From Girardinichthys multiradiatus (taxonomy: Eukaryota; Chordata; Actinopteri; Cyprinodontiformes; Goodeidae), in the NCBI RefSeq assembly GCF_021462225.1, contig NC_061800.1:18274749-18338748 (forward strand): DNA of 64,000 nt. The letters are read 5' to 3'. The position numbers and the translations under genes were made by a program. A model generated the notes under the pieces. That model was given only the letters and a program-made list of their open reading frames with translations, did not search any database and was not told the origin of the DNA. Positions 1 to 11,025 of this stretch are shown one piece after another; positions within the stretch are counted from its first letter, which is position 1, and every line of letters begins with the position of its first letter.

Positions 1-145
1 TTCCATTTGGTAAAAAGTTTTCTAGGAAACCCAACTAAATGTATCAAGTCTCTGACTTTGCAACATTTATTTCTCCTGAACAAGCATGTAGCGACAGCAA
101 ACAGTTGATTGCATTGAGTCATTAATTTACAGCTCAGTTGATGGC
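1..145. repeat. Degraded copy of the dispersed repeat also seen at 49520-50000
   Basis: The stretch around 20-120 (AGGAAACCCA, then AGCATGTAGCGACAG) matches, with many changes, the inner part of the better copy at about 49675-49800. It is a fragment: neither the TTTATTTATATAGCGCC head nor the AGGAAAAACTCCC block is present. The copy may run off the window edge. No coding potential is visible. Confidence 0.5.
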
Positions 146-833
146 CCCCTCTAGGAAGGTTTCACAGCTAAACAGAAAACTAGGCCAAGTGTGTGTCCAT
201 AAAGAGAAAAAACATAGACAGAACACAAAGGTAATGTTAGCCACAGCTGCAGGTAATGCACAACTGGAGAGCAGTAGGGAAAAATAGCAGTGTGGAAAGT
301 TTGTCAGTATTCTCTCCAACAGTCTAAACCTATAGCAGCATTACTATAGAGATACTGTAGCTCAGGATAACATTAGCTACTCTAACTAATGTACATATCT
401 CCTGGGCACCTCCCTCTGGATGATTTCTGGACTTGTTATCCTACCGACCTGATTTTAGATGGACAGATGGACAATAAGACAGTCAGGATGTGAATAAACA
501 ATTTTAATAAGCTGATTAGCCAGTGGAAACTTCAGTTCTTCAGAAAATGATCATGATAAGGCCACTGTGGGATCAGTTAACTTTTTTTTCATGCAGCTAC
601 ATATTTTTTGATAATTTCGTTTTAGATTTTTATACCTTCTAATAAGGCTCAGTTTTATTTGAATTACGTTTTGTACCACTCACCCTGCTACCAAATAGCT
701 ATGATAACAATTTCCACCACCAGCTATAACTTTATGATTGATTTGATCCTAATATTAATTTTATCTTTTTTATTTGTCTCCAACAAAGTTCTAGCCTTTT
801 AAACCATGGACCTCACTGGAACCTCTGAATGTC
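146..833. other. Unassigned AT-rich stretch
   Basis: No open reading frame with protein character, tandem repeat or recognised transposon was seen here. It ends at the TA duplication of the Tc1-like element that begins at 836. Confidence 0.4.
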
Positions 834-835
834 TA

Positions 836-2060
836 CACTCACTTTATTAGGTATACCTTGCTAGTACCGGGTTGGACCCCCTTTTGCCTTCAAAACTGCC
901 TTAATCCTTTGTGGCATAGATTCAACAAGGTACTGGAAAAGTTCCTCAGAGAGTTTGGTCCATATTGACATGATAGCATCACAAAGATGCTGCAAATTTG
1001 TTGGCTGCACATCCATGATGAGAATCTCCCGTTCCACCACATCCCAAAGGTGCTCTATTGGATAGAGATCTGGTGACTGTGGAGGCCATTTGAGTCCAGT
1101 GAACTCATTGTCATGTTCAAGAAAGCAGTCTGAGATGATTCGTGCTTTATGACATGGCACGTCATCCTGCTGGAAGTAACCATCAGAAGATGGGTATACT
1201 GTGGTCATCCGAGGATGGACATGGTCAGCAACATGGACATGGTCATCAACAATACTTAGGTAGGCTGTGGTGTTGACACAATGCTCAATTGGTACTAAGG
1301 GGCCCAAAGTGTGCCAAGAAAATATCCCCCACACCATTACACCACCACCACCAGCCTGAACCATTGATACAAGGCAGGATGGATCCATGCTTTCATGTTG
1401 TTGAAGCCAAATTCTGACCCTACCATCCGAATGTTGCAGCAGAAATCGAGACTCATCAGACCAGGCAACGTTTACCCAATCTTCTATTGTCCAATTTTGG
1501 TGAGCCTATGGGAATTGTAGCCTCAGTTTCCTGTTCTTAGCTGACAGGAGTGGCACCCGGTGTGGTATTCTGCTGCTGTAGCCCATCCGCCTCAAGGTTC
1601 GATGTGTTGTGCGTTCAGAGATGCTCTTCTGCATGCCTTGGTTGTAACGAGTGGTTATTTGAGTTACTGTTGCCTTTCAGCTCGAACCAGTCTGGCCATT
1701 CTCCTCTGACCTCTGGCATCAACAAGGCATTTGCATCCACAGAACTGCCGCTCACTGGATATTTTCTCTTTTTCTGACCATTATCTGTAAACCCTGTAGA
1801 TGGTAGTGCGTGAAAATCCCAGTAGATCAGCAGTTTCTGAAACTCAGACCAGCCCCTCTGGCACCATCAACCATGCCACGTTCAAAGTCACTTAAACCAC
1901 CTTTCTTCCCCATTCTGATGCTCGGTTTGAACTGCAGCAGATCGTCTTGACCATGTCTACATGCCTAAATGCATTGAGTTGCTGCCATGTGATTGGCTGA
2001 TTAAAAATTTGTGTTAACAAGCAGTTGGACAGGTGTACCTAATAAAATGGCCGGTGAGGG
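836..2060 (-). mobile_element. Tc1-like DNA transposon, whole but decayed
   Basis: TA dinucleotides at 834-835 and 2061-2062 flank the element, as expected for Tc1/mariner insertion. The right end (complement of CCTAATAAAATGGCCGGTGAG) and the left end (CACTCACTTTATTAGGTATACC) are terminal inverted repeats, but the left one has lost about eight bases of the GGCC part. The family, with CACTTTATTAGGTACACC-type ends, is very common in fish genomes. The transposase pseudogene lies on the minus strand and fills almost the whole element. Confidence 0.85.
861..1913 (-). pseudogene. Tc1 transposase pseudogene
   Basis: The encoded protein was a cut-and-paste DDE transposase that binds the element's ends and inserts at TA. 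The presumed start codon is at 1911-1913 (MGKKG-like start followed by a helix-turn-helix region) and the stop is at 861-863. The C-terminal half (861-1388) is still open and shows GGGGVMVWGIFSW, the second catalytic Asp in YFQQDDVPCHKA, and the final Glu in SPDLYPIEHLWD, where family members usually have SPDLNPIEHLW. The N-terminal half needs frame changes to be read. A short internal duplication (DHVHVADHVH) lies before the second catalytic Asp. The size is about that of a full Tc1 transposase of roughly 340-350 residues. It cannot be functional as it stands. Confidence 0.85.
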
Positions 2061-2139
2061 TATATTGGTATTTGGCGGAAAACTATCAGCAACTATCAGA
2101 AAATTATCAGATCCTTTAAGCCCTTTTAGGTGCAAGTTC

Positions 2140-2345
2140 GTGCCACTATAAATCTGACTCCAACACATCCCACAGATTCCCAGTTGGAATGAAATTTGGA
2201 GTTTTTGGAACCCAAATCACCACGTCTAACTCGCTATTTTGTGTCTCACCCCAAACTTTTCACATTATGGCAGTATTGATAATCCTGGTAAAAGAGAGCA
2301 ATTGACAATATTGGTGCAATAAATGCTGGCCTCTAATAAACCTGT
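2140..2345 (-). mobile_element. Tc1-like transposase remnant
   Basis: On the minus strand the sequence resembles the middle and end of a Tc1-type transposase gene: a stretch like ATCTGTGGGATGTGTTGGAG (the LWDVLE block) and a region corresponding to the catalytic domain before it. It is heavily mutated and has no intact frame or visible ends. Confidence 0.4.
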
Positions 2346-2371
2346 GCAATTTCTTCTTAACACAAAATGAT

Positions 2372-2495
2372 GAATGAGCCAGTCACATGGAATCAATTAA
2401 CTGCATTTAAGTATCTAGACATGCTGAATTCAACTTGCTGAAATAAAAATCGAGCATCAGAGTGGAGAAGACAGGGGATATAAGTGAGTGTATCT
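2372..2495 (+). mobile_element. 5'-end fragment of the same Tc1 family as 836-2060
   Basis: The plus strand contains AGCCAGTCACATGG, GCATTTAAGTATCTAGACATG and CGAGCATCAGAGTGGAGAAG in the order in which the complementary strand of 1905-2000 carries them. This is the region just before and at the transposase start of that family. It is therefore a second, opposite-facing, truncated copy about 300 bp from the first. Confidence 0.6.
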
Positions 2496-3199
2496 AATTT
2501 TTAACTATTAGGATTTTTCTCTCATGCATTTACTGCATTCAATCTCCATTTGTTTCAGTTTGTTTTGTTATTCTGATCAATTATTAGGTTTAATGTTTGC
2601 CGTTTTATCCTTACTTTGATTGTTTTATTCTTAATATGATATTGATTTCCTCTGTGTAGTCAGGTCATTATATTTCACAAACTGTGATCCATGTTTTCGC
2701 TGTAAATGACATATATTATATATATGGATATACATATCCATATATTATATATTATATATATCAATATTGGCATTAAAGGCTAAACATGAGTAATATATTA
2801 TATTTTAAATTAGATAAATTTAAATTCTTTTATACCAAAATGTGAGACATTTGGATAACCTCAACCCATACACATGAAGCTGCATCTTTAAAATGGTTTA
2901 TTGTGGAAGAGTGATAGTATTTTAGTTGTCCAACACAAGTAGAAACACATTATATATTCAGTACACACAATATAATGCACGTGATGCAGCATGTATGCAG
3001 CCTGCCCGACCCAATGTACCTTTACAGCAACACTAGTAGTGCAAGAATGATATTTCTTCTTTTCCTCACAGCCAGTTTGAAGCGGCATATCAACACCTAC
3101 GGTATAAGGGTTCGGTGTGTAATTTTACAGTGTGTTGGTGGGATAAATTTGATGCAAACTACATTAACAAACATGGCCAACAGACGCAGCGAGTAATGA
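2496..3199. other. Unassigned AT-rich stretch with a short AT tract
   Basis: An impure (AT)n tract lies at about 2710-2765. Apart from that, no convincing feature was seen; the small open frames on both strands near 2888-3190 overlap each other and lack protein character. Confidence 0.35.
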
Positions 3200-3354
3200 A
3201 AGCCTTTATAGGAATAAAAAAGTATTATTTTATCGTTAAAATGTAGTGGAGTGAAAGTAATACATTTTCCAAAAAAATGCAAGTAAAATACAAATTCTCA
3301 AAACTGTACTTCAGTACAGTAGTGAAGTAAGTTTACTTCATTACTGCCCAGCTC
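3200..3354 (-). mobile_element. hAT-like non-autonomous element terminus
   Basis: Read on the minus strand from 3354, the sequence begins CAGAGCTGGGCAGTAATGAA, followed by alternating TACTTCACTACTGTACTGAAG motifs. This is a terminus type widespread in fish hAT-derived elements (CAG at the very end, GGGCAGTAA close behind). The opposite end was not found, so the element is treated as a fragment abutting the LINE piece at 3355. Confidence 0.45.
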
Positions 3355-3755
3355 TGGTCTTACAGTGGATCTGAAGAGGGTGCTCAGGGTTGTACATAAT
3401 GTTTTCCATTTTATAAAGAATCTCTCTATGCACAATCCTCTCTGGAGGTTCTAGATGAGTCCCCAAAACAGAACCAGCCTTCTTTAGGTCACTGGCTTTG
3501 GTGCTGTTTCCCCAACAAATGATGGCAAAAGAGATTGCACTATCTCACAGCTTTACTGTTGCACCTGCAGTCCAGTCTGTTGTCCAGGTGAAGGCTGAGA
3601 CATTTATACTCCTCCACCACCCCCACTTCTCCTCCCATGATGGTGTTTGACCTCTTCTTGTTTCCCTTGAAATTTACAATCATCTTCGTTGTTTTTACAT
3701 TCAAGATAAGATGCTTGTTTCCACACCAGGCCACAAAGCAGTCCACCTGCTCCCT
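3355..3755 (-). pseudogene. L2-type LINE reverse transcriptase, C-terminal fragment
   Basis: Minus-strand frames give FVAWCGNKHLILNV, the VVEEYKCLSLHLDNRLD block (usually VEEYKYLGVHLDNRLDW) and, after a frame change, SAISFAIICWGNSTKASD and KAGSVLGTHLEP. In order these are the end of the palm and the thumb region of a fish L2-like LINE ORF2. The segment lacks the YxDD box, which would lie upstream. It faces the plus-strand copy that begins immediately next to it. Confidence 0.7.
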
Positions 3756-4180
3756 ATAACCAACTTCAGCACAGAAGCACCACAGGGGACTGTACTCTCA
3801 CCATTCCTTTTACTCTGTACACCTCAGACTTCCAGTACAAGACAGACTACTGTCATCTGCAGAAATACTCAGATGATTCTGCAGTGGTAGGATGGACAAG
3901 AAGCTGAGAGGAAGGTGGTGGACCGCTTTGTGGCATGGTATGGAAAAAAACATTTCATCTTGAACGTGAATAAAACAAAGGAGATAATTGTAGCTTTTAA
4001 GAGAAACAAGAATAGGTCAGACACTATTTCTATCATAGGAGAAGAAGTGGAGGTGGTGGAGGAGTATAAATACCTCGGTGTTCACCTGGACAAGAGACTG
4101 GAGAGCAACTGTGAAGCCATCTACAAGAAGTATGCTGAACTTGTTGGGACGGAGACTCGATGCAAGAACAAGGGTATGTA
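3756..4180 (+). pseudogene. L2-type LINE reverse transcriptase fragment, inverted neighbour
   Basis: The plus strand encodes an APQGTVLSPF motif, a frameshift, then KYSDDSAVV, which is the YxDD catalytic box of reverse transcriptase, and then FVAWYGKKHFILNVNKTKE and VVEEYKYLGVHLDKRLE. The last two blocks also occur, more mutated, on the opposite strand at 3540-3746. The two pieces therefore overlap in content, which argues for two copies or a copy with an inversion and not one simply inverted element. No intact protein is possible. Confidence 0.75.
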
Positions 4181-4499
4181 CAATGTTTTCCTTTGCATAT
4201 GTTCATCATCCGTGAGTGTAACAGAAATGAGTAGTTATACAATACGTGTTTAGTGTGTTTTTGCAAACATATAAATGTTTATACGTCACGTTCTTCGTCT
4301 TTGCCGCCGTACTTGTTGGTTTTCTTGTCTACAGCCTCAACCCACCCATGGGTAAAGTTATGGTTCGCACAGAAGAACCAAGTATTCTGTTGTGCCCGAT
4401 GTGAACCTCTTTTCACTGGTGGAAACATGTGTCACTGGTTCAAAATCGCGTTCAGGAACCATAACTGGTTTCCCACCAAATCTGATTCGCTTTGGTGGG
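4181..4499. other. Unassigned stretch between LINE pieces
   Basis: It contains AACCATAACT and related GAACC-rich motifs that look like part of a small dispersed repeat, but no ends or coding region could be defined. Confidence 0.3.
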
Positions 4500-4612
4500 A
4501 AAGGGGTATTAGTCATTTCTTTGATGTTCTTTCCATGTGGCTGACACAGTGCCTCCCAGTCTGCAGCTTTAAAACAACTCTGTAAGGCTTTTTCAGCTTC
4601 CTGTGTCAACAT
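4500..4612 (-). pseudogene. L2-type LINE ORF2 linker fragment
   Basis: The minus strand encodes EAEKALQSCFKAADWEALCQ, a block that in L2-type fish LINEs lies between the endonuclease and reverse-transcriptase domains (a WSEEAEEALQDCF...DW pattern). The homology stops after about 37 residues at ENIKEM-like sequence; the rest of that frame does not resemble the family. Its order fits the minus-strand LINE with the endonuclease at 5405-6120 and the RT end at 3355-3755. Confidence 0.5.
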
Positions 4613-5404
4613 TTCACAATTCTGTTTATTATAGGTTACCTCTGAACAAGGGGTTTATATTCCAAGCAGAGAAAAACAACATTGTGATCTGATTTGCCAA
4701 GACAACGTATTGTTTTAGAGATGTATAAATCTAAGGGGTAAGAACGCTGTCACAAACAATTTGTATGTAAAGACGGAAATGTGTGCATATTAGTCAATAG
4801 TTCAAAATCCATCTTGGCGCTAGTGCTGCTTCTTCTTCTTCTGCTGGCGGTACACAACAAATTCAGAGGTGCATACCGCCACCGACTGTACATCATTGTA
4901 TAACTCCACCCACTATATTCTATGTTTTAGTTTTGTATTTCATAAAAATAAAAACAATGCTTCATTTATAATACTCTTGATACCCCCCATCTCCCCTCTG
5001 TTCCTAATATTCTTTTTAGACTGAATTATCTCCTATTACCTTTTTCTGTCATCCAATCCCGGCACTACGTTTACTGGCGGTGAGGAGTGTGACAGCGCAT
5101 GCGCATGCGCAACGCGAATCGACTAACTCTGTGATCCACTAACCAGCCTGAGATCACGTGTCGCCAAGTCGCTGATGTAAATTTGTATTCTCATAGAAAA
5201 GAAATCGTATTCACAAACTGTTATAGCATATTGTATTCATAAAGAATAAACCACAACTGTAAACTTGAACTTTCTGTTTGTAATTTCTTGAAGCTGTAAC
5301 ATTTTATTTTGTATTCTTACAGAGAAAATATACAATACCTCCTTTGGATTTTACTTATGCACAACTATTGACTAATATGTACACATTTTACACTTTACAT
5401 ACAC
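4613..5404. other. Unassigned stretch with repeat-like motifs
   Basis: A TTCTTCTTCTTC motif followed by CTGGCGGTACACAAC and GCATACCGCCACC (4831-4884) resembles a dispersed fish repeat, family unknown to me. A CpG-rich palindrome-like GCGCATGCGCATGCGC lies at about 5096-5111. No coding region is seen. Confidence 0.35.
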
Positions 5405-6120
5405 ATTATTTTTGACAGCGTTCTTATTCCATGTAAATTCTTGACATTTGCATAAAACAAACCAAAACTTTTGTTTTTTTGGTAGAGCAGTTGACAAACA
5501 GTTGAAAAATTGGGAGTATGGCAGAAAATGAGGCAGGATTAAAATCACCAGATATTGCCACAAATGCATTGGGGTGTTGCGTCTGTAGCTTAGCAACAGC
5601 TGGGCTGATGACATCACATGCAGTGTCGGCAACAGCTGATGAAGGAAAGTAAGCAATTGCCAAAATAACACTGGTGAACTCTCTTGGTAAATAATATGGT
5701 TGAAACCTGACTGCTAACTGTTCAATATCCAGGGTACAAAGACAACACTTCACTGTAACATGTCCTGGATTACACCTATTGTTCACAAGCACTATTAGTA
5801 CAACTTCTTTGCTTTTGCTGCTCCTACTTAAATCTGTCTGCTCATGTGGTCAGAAAGCCTGGCAGAGAGATGCTGGAGTCTGGGATATAAACCTGCAGTC
5901 AATGTGAAACACATAATACTCTGTCCTTGTTAGGGCTTTGAGTTCATCCAACTTGTTTTTCAACAATTTCACATTGCCCATCATAATCGATGGAAGAGAT
6001 TGTTTGGACCCCCTCCTTCTCTCTCTCCTCTCTGCGCCTGCTCTGCATCCAAGGCACCTCCTTTTCAACTCATCTGGGATTTGGGGCTTTAGTTGAGTTA
6101 TTATTTGAGCTTTTGAGACG
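5405..6120 (-). pseudogene. L2-type LINE ORF2, N-terminal and endonuclease region
   Basis: Read on the minus strand, the segment begins with a basic stretch ending in LPSIMMGNVKLLKNKLDEL (usually LPSIILGNVRSLRNKMDEL), the start of the AP-endonuclease domain of L2/CR1-type LINEs. After frame changes come VNNRCNPGHVTVKCCLC, a RPYYLPREFTSVI-like block (here FQPYYLPREF) and ISGDFNPASFSAILPIF, the SGDFN motif carrying catalytic residues of the endonuclease. The protein would nick DNA to prime reverse transcription. Frameshifts and the missing middle of ORF2 make it non-functional. It is probably part of the same broken element as 3355-3755 and 4500-4612. Confidence 0.75.
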
Positions 6121-6266
6121 TTGATCAGCCGCTCTCAGTAATAAAAAAAAACCACCTGGTTGCTATGGTTAAGCATCATAGCAAAAGCACAGCATCTGCA
6201 CCAGAGGGAATAATCATCTAAAAGACCAATTTTCATTCACAAAATAAGGAATTAAATAAAAAAATA

Positions 6267-6271
<5 letters not shown>

Positions 6272-6341
<70 letters not shown>
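6272..6341. repeat. (AT)n microsatellite
   Basis: An almost pure run of alternating A and T of about 70 bp. The Tc1 element starting at 6342 is inserted at its edge, with TA as the duplicated target. Confidence 0.95.
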
Positions 6342-6344
<3 letters not shown>

Positions 6345-7594
6345 CGGTTGGACAATGAAACTGAAACACCTGTCATTTTAGTGTGGGAGGTTTCATGGCT
6401 AAATTGGACCAGCCTGGTAGCCAGTCTTCATTGATTGCACATTGCACCGGTAAGAGCAGAGTGTGAAGGTTCAATTAGCAGGGTAAGAGCACAGTTTTGC
6501 TCAAAGTATTGAAATGCACACAACATTATGGGTGACATACCAGAGTTTAAAAGAGGACAAATTGTTGGTGCACGTCTTGCTGGTGCATCTGTGACCAAGA
6601 CAGCAAGTCTTTGTGATGTATCAAGAGCCACGGTATCCAGGGTAATGTCAGCATACCACCAAGAAGGACGAACCACGTCCAACAGGATTAACTGTGGACG
6701 CAAGAGGAAGCTGTCTGAAAGGGATGTTCGGGTGCTCACCCGGATTTTATCCAAAAACATAAAACCATTGCTGCCCAAATCATGGCAGAATTAAATGTGC
6801 ACCTCAACTCTCCTGTTTCCACCAGAACTGTCCGTCGGGAGCTCCACAGGGTCAATATACACGGCCGGGCTGCTATAGTCAAACCTTTGGTCACTCATGC
6901 CAAACATCGGTTTCAATGGTGCAAGGAGCGCAAATCTTGGGCTGTGGATAATGTGAAACATGTATTGTTCTCTGATGAGTCCACCTTTACTGTTTTCCCC
7001 ACATCCGGGAGAGTTACGGTGTGGAGAAGCCCCAAAGAAGCGTACCACCCAGACTGTTGCATGCCCAGAGTGAAGCATGGGGGTGGATCAGTGATGGTTT
7101 GGGCTGCCTTATCATGGCATTCCCTTGGCCCAATACTTGTGCTAGATGGGCGCATCACTGCCAAGGACTACCGAACCATTCTTGAGGACCATGTGCATCC
7201 AATGGTTCAAACATTGTATCCTGAAGGCGGTGCCGTGTATCAGGATGACAATGCACCAATACACACAGCAAGACTGGTGAAACATTGGTTTGATGAACAT
7301 GAAAGTGAAGTTGAACATCTCCCATGGCCTGCACAGTCACCAGATCTAAATATTATTGAGCCACTTTGGGGTGTTTTGGAGGAGGGAGTCAGGAAACGTT
7401 TTCCTCCACCAGTGTCACGTAGTGACCTGGCCACTATCCTGCAAGAAGAATGGCTTAAAATCCCTCTGACCACTTGTATATGTCATTCCCAAGACGAATT
7501 GACGCAGCATTGGCTGCAAAAGGAGGCCCTATACCATACTAATAAATTATTGTGGTCTAAAACCAGGTGTTTCAGTTCCATTGTCCAACCCCTG
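6342..7594 (+). mobile_element. Tc1-like DNA transposon, full length, lightly damaged
   Basis: The element is bounded by TA at 6340-6341 and 7595-7596. Its inverted ends start CAGCGGTTGGACAATGAAAC and, on the other strand, CAGGGGTTGGACAATGGAAC; over the first 31 bases they differ at only two positions. At 1253 bp it has the usual Tc1 length, and one transposase pseudogene on the plus strand fills it. Among the DNA transposons of this window it is the best preserved, suggesting relatively recent activity. Confidence 0.92.
6528..7542 (+). pseudogene. Tc1-like transposase with two frameshifts
   Basis: The encoded protein is a DDE transposase of the Tc1 type. It starts MGDIPEFKRGQIVGARLAG, a helix-turn-helix region for binding the ends, with SRATVSRVMSAYHQEGR as the recognition helix region. 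A one-base loss near 6757 shifts the frame. The second piece carries the first catalytic Asp in FSDESTFTVF, GGGSVMVWAALSWHSLGP, the second Asp in VYQDDNAPIHTAR, and the final Glu in SPDLNIIEPLW (usually IIEHLW, so His to Pro). A second shift near 7480 takes the reading away from the normal end; the original end (AAKGGPIPY, stop at 7540-7542) is visible in the next frame. Apart from these two shifts the gene has few lesions. Confidence 0.9.
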
Positions 7595-7596
7595 TA

Positions 7597-9578
7597 TATC
7601 AGAATGAAACCAGAGATACGCCAATATGCTGCCACTTTGAGCGGCACAATTCAAAAGTGAAAAGTTTAGGTATTCGCAACAATGCTTTTGGGTCGTAAAT
7701 ATTCAACTATAGAAATGGCAGGATCTGAGTAATCTCAGCAAAACACTTGCCAGTACATCACGGTGCCAATGCAAGCTTGTTTTCTTGGTGCAGCATGGTG
7801 TGATGTTTTTTCTTGATGTCCTTGTGAAATAAAATAAAACATGTTTCTTACATATCTTACATATCCTATCTCTTTTTTCCCAGCAATATTAGCTGCAAAA
7901 CCCCCTCCCTGAGAACAGACTTTTTTTTGGTTGTTTTTTGTTGGACTACATTCGCTAACGTTCGCTAACATCTGACAGCTGACGACTTGGAACATCCCTG
8001 AAGAGCTGCAGCTGAAAAGATGTTTTGACCCAGGCATCAAGGCATGACACACTGTCCTTGTCGTTTTACACACTGATTAACACACATATTTTTTCATATG
8101 ATTTCAATCAAGGGATTAACGATTGCACTCATGCTTTAATATATTTTTTTTACATTATGTTGTTCCCCTCAGTTCTGCAGCTGCTAATGAGGGGCCTTGT
8201 CTCACATGATGTAATGCCTCTCTGTCTTTGAGATAACTCCATGTAATTTTGAGGATTTGTTTCAGCAGATTGTAAAGGTTCCACTGTGAATTACAACAGC
8301 TGAGGGTCTAAACATAAAAATAGATGTAATGCTTTTAATTAAGAAGTATGTACACTCCAGCATACCATCCATGTGTGATGTAGTGTGCAGAGGTTTCTGC
8401 CATTATAAAAGGTTTATCAGAGCACTTCAAAAGCATTGGGCTTACTAATGATAATGCTGTATGAATGTTATATAAAATAACAACGAAAAATCCAACAACA
8501 TATTTTTTATATTGCATATTTAACTAATGTTTGGACATAACACTCATAGACAGTATCCCTTCACATGGTGTCATTGTTGCAATCACTTATAAAGGTGGAG
8601 AGAATGTGTAAGAATATCACTAGCCAAGAAGGGGATGGAAGTTGACTAAATGTCAGCTGTCATTGTTGACAATATTTATTCAAACATATATCACAAATAT
8701 ACAGCAGCCTGCACTATTGCTGGCAATCTGTTAAAAAAGCCCTAAATAAATTGTGGTTACTAAGGCTGGGTGCATATGTCTTGCTTAAATGCTGTTCTCT
8801 CTTCTTGTTTTTCCCTTTTTTGAAAAGTAACTAGGAGAAATTGGCCACTGTGTCACATAATTTTTAAATCAAAGAAGTGGTGCTGGAAGCCATTGATTTA
8901 CAAATATAAAATTTATAATCACACTGATCATCTTAAAAAAAACTATAACAATAAAAAAGAGATTGTTACAATTATTCTCTTGTAATTGTTTCAGGTGCAA
9001 CTCATGACAACCCACATGATTTTAATTATTGTGTTTCTTGTCTCCAGGGACCAAATGCAGTTAAATTAAAGGTTGGATTTCCAAAAATATATAATAATAA
9101 TAATAATAATTGTTAATACATTTTTTAAATAATTGTTATTATTAAAAGTCTCATTGACTTTTTGAGACTAAAGAGAGACCTGGTCACACCACATACATGC
9201 TTGTATTTTGTAGTTATGATTTTGCTCTATTTTGTATACTTGCTAATTGAAAACAGACAAAAATATAACCAATTTAAAAGGTTGAGACATCTGACTTATG
9301 AACATTTTTATAAGTTAAACTTTACCACTTTTACTTGAAGGGAAACTATTCAATTATGACATCTTTTTTTTCTGTCGAAAAAATCATTTTATTATATGTG
9401 TATCTAAACTACTAAACATACTAATGTATTATAACGCTATATTTTGACTTTTATTTAACTTCCCTTTAGGATGAATAAAGTATTTTTCAATTGAATTTAC
9501 TTTCATTTCAGTCATACTTTGATATTTCTTAAAATATTGTGTTTTCAGTTTTCATTTCCACCTGAGTAATTTGATAAA
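7597..9578. other. Unassigned AT-rich stretch
   Basis: Nothing recognisable was seen apart from a short (ATA)n run at about 9089-9112. Small open frames are present but overlap on both strands and show no motif. Confidence 0.35.
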
Positions 9579-10160
9579 TTAGGGATGGACAGTCAAACAT
9601 TTTTGAAAAAATGTCAGTTGAGAATAAAACATTGGGAAACAGAAGAATGCTGAGACATCCAGAAGAATACAGAGATATCGGAGCATTCGGACATCTGCTT
9701 GCTCAGGGGCCTCTCCTGGTCTTCTTGTTATGCATGCATGCAAGCAAGCGTGTGTGTGTTTGTCTTTGTACATGTGTGTGTGCTGTTTGTGTGCATGTGT
9801 TTGTCCAGGCGTTTGCACACCTGCACAGACTGAGTGGGTTGGCTCAGTGGGCTGGCGTGGAGCTCCGTGGATCCCCCTCCAGGCCAGTTCTCTGTCAGGC
9901 CCTGCCAAGGTCAGCTGTCTGCCAGTGGGTGGGTGGGGGTGGGCGGTGGTTGCCAGTGGGGTGTGGAGCAGGGAGGGGGGACGCTTCAGCAGCATGGCCT
10001 CTGGGGTCTCAGCACACGGTGTCCAAAAGCGACCGCAAACCTCACACTCACTCCTAGAATGTACACCAGCACAGAGACAGAGTGGAAAACAAGCAATCAT
10101 TCATAGACTCATTTTAGAATTATCAGAGAAATTTAGCAAAGAAAAAGAAATACTTTAGAA
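9579..10160. other. GC-richer island with GT-rich core
   Basis: Between 9720 and 10060 the base composition changes to G- and GT-rich (TGTGTGTGTTTGTC, GGGTGGGTGGGGGTGGGC), unlike the AT-rich flanks. Overlapping open frames of 90-170 codons appear on both strands, which is what biased composition produces; none looks like a protein. Confidence 0.4.
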
Positions 10161-10344
10161 TATTTGACAAAGTAACTTAACCTCCGGAGACTAGAGCTAT
10201 GAAAGAGAAGCTAGGAAAGTAACATGGGGACCTGTGTGTTCATTCCGTATTATGTTCATTCCACTTCTATCCATTACCTGGATCACCTTACTGGGTGGCT
10301 TGACCCAGGGTGGGATCTGAGATAGTGAAGCCATACCTGACACA

Positions 10345-11025
10345 CTTACTTTTTCACATTTTGTCACAACCACAAACTTTATGTATTTTAATTGAATTTA
10401 ATGTCACAAAACAACACAGAGTATTATATGATTATGATGTCAATAGAAAATTATTCAAAGTTTTTAAGCCTTTGCACAAATAAAAAATCTACTGACAAAA
10501 GAAAGCAACTGTTAAAAGAAAGAAGTCCTGTTTGCCGTCATGTAGGGAACACTGCCTACACGTAGTAACGATACTCTGGTCATATGATACCAAAATGAAA
10601 CCTTTTGGCCTATATCGTAAACTCTATTTGTGAAGAAAACTAACACTACACATCACTCTGAATGCACCCGCCAACTGGGAAACATGGTAACAGTATCAGT
10701 TAACACTTAATGTTAATGTAAAAATGGATGAAACTAAAAAAAATCCTTGGAGAAAACCTGTAAGACTCTGCAAAAGACCAGTGTGGAGGTTCACCTTCCA
10801 TCAGGACAACAACCCTGAACATGAAGCCAGAACTACAATGGAAAGGTTTAGATCAAAGAATATCAATGTGTTAGAATGACCTGAATGATCAGAGTCCAGG
10901 TCTAAATTCAACAGGAAATCTGGTTAAGATTTGTAAACTGATGTCCACAGATGCTCTCCATCCGATAGAGCTTGAGCTATTTAGAAAAAAGAATGGGCAA
11001 AGCTTTACGGTCTAGGTGAGCAAAG
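10345..11025 (+). mobile_element. Tc1-like element remnant
   Basis: The left part (10350-10500) resembles a Tc1 inverted terminal repeat of the CAGTGCCTTGCAAAAG family (TTTTTCACATTTTGTCACA, then CAACCACAAACTTTATGTAT). From about 10740 the plus strand follows the transposase gene: GGAGGTTCACCTTCC, CAGGACAACAACCCTGAACA (the second catalytic Asp region), TACAATGGAAAGGTTTAGAT and GAGCTTGAGCTATTTAG. No frame is open. The right terminus was not found. Confidence 0.65.

Noticed and set aside
5096..5111. CpG-rich palindrome as a promoter or NRF1-type site
   Set aside because: GCGCATGCGCATGCGC does resemble an NRF1 site, but there is no CpG island or gene start next to it, so no regulatory call is made.
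9579..10158. Several open frames of 90-173 codons on both strands
   Set aside because: They overlap on opposite strands and arise from GT/GC-biased composition; no motif or splice signals support them.
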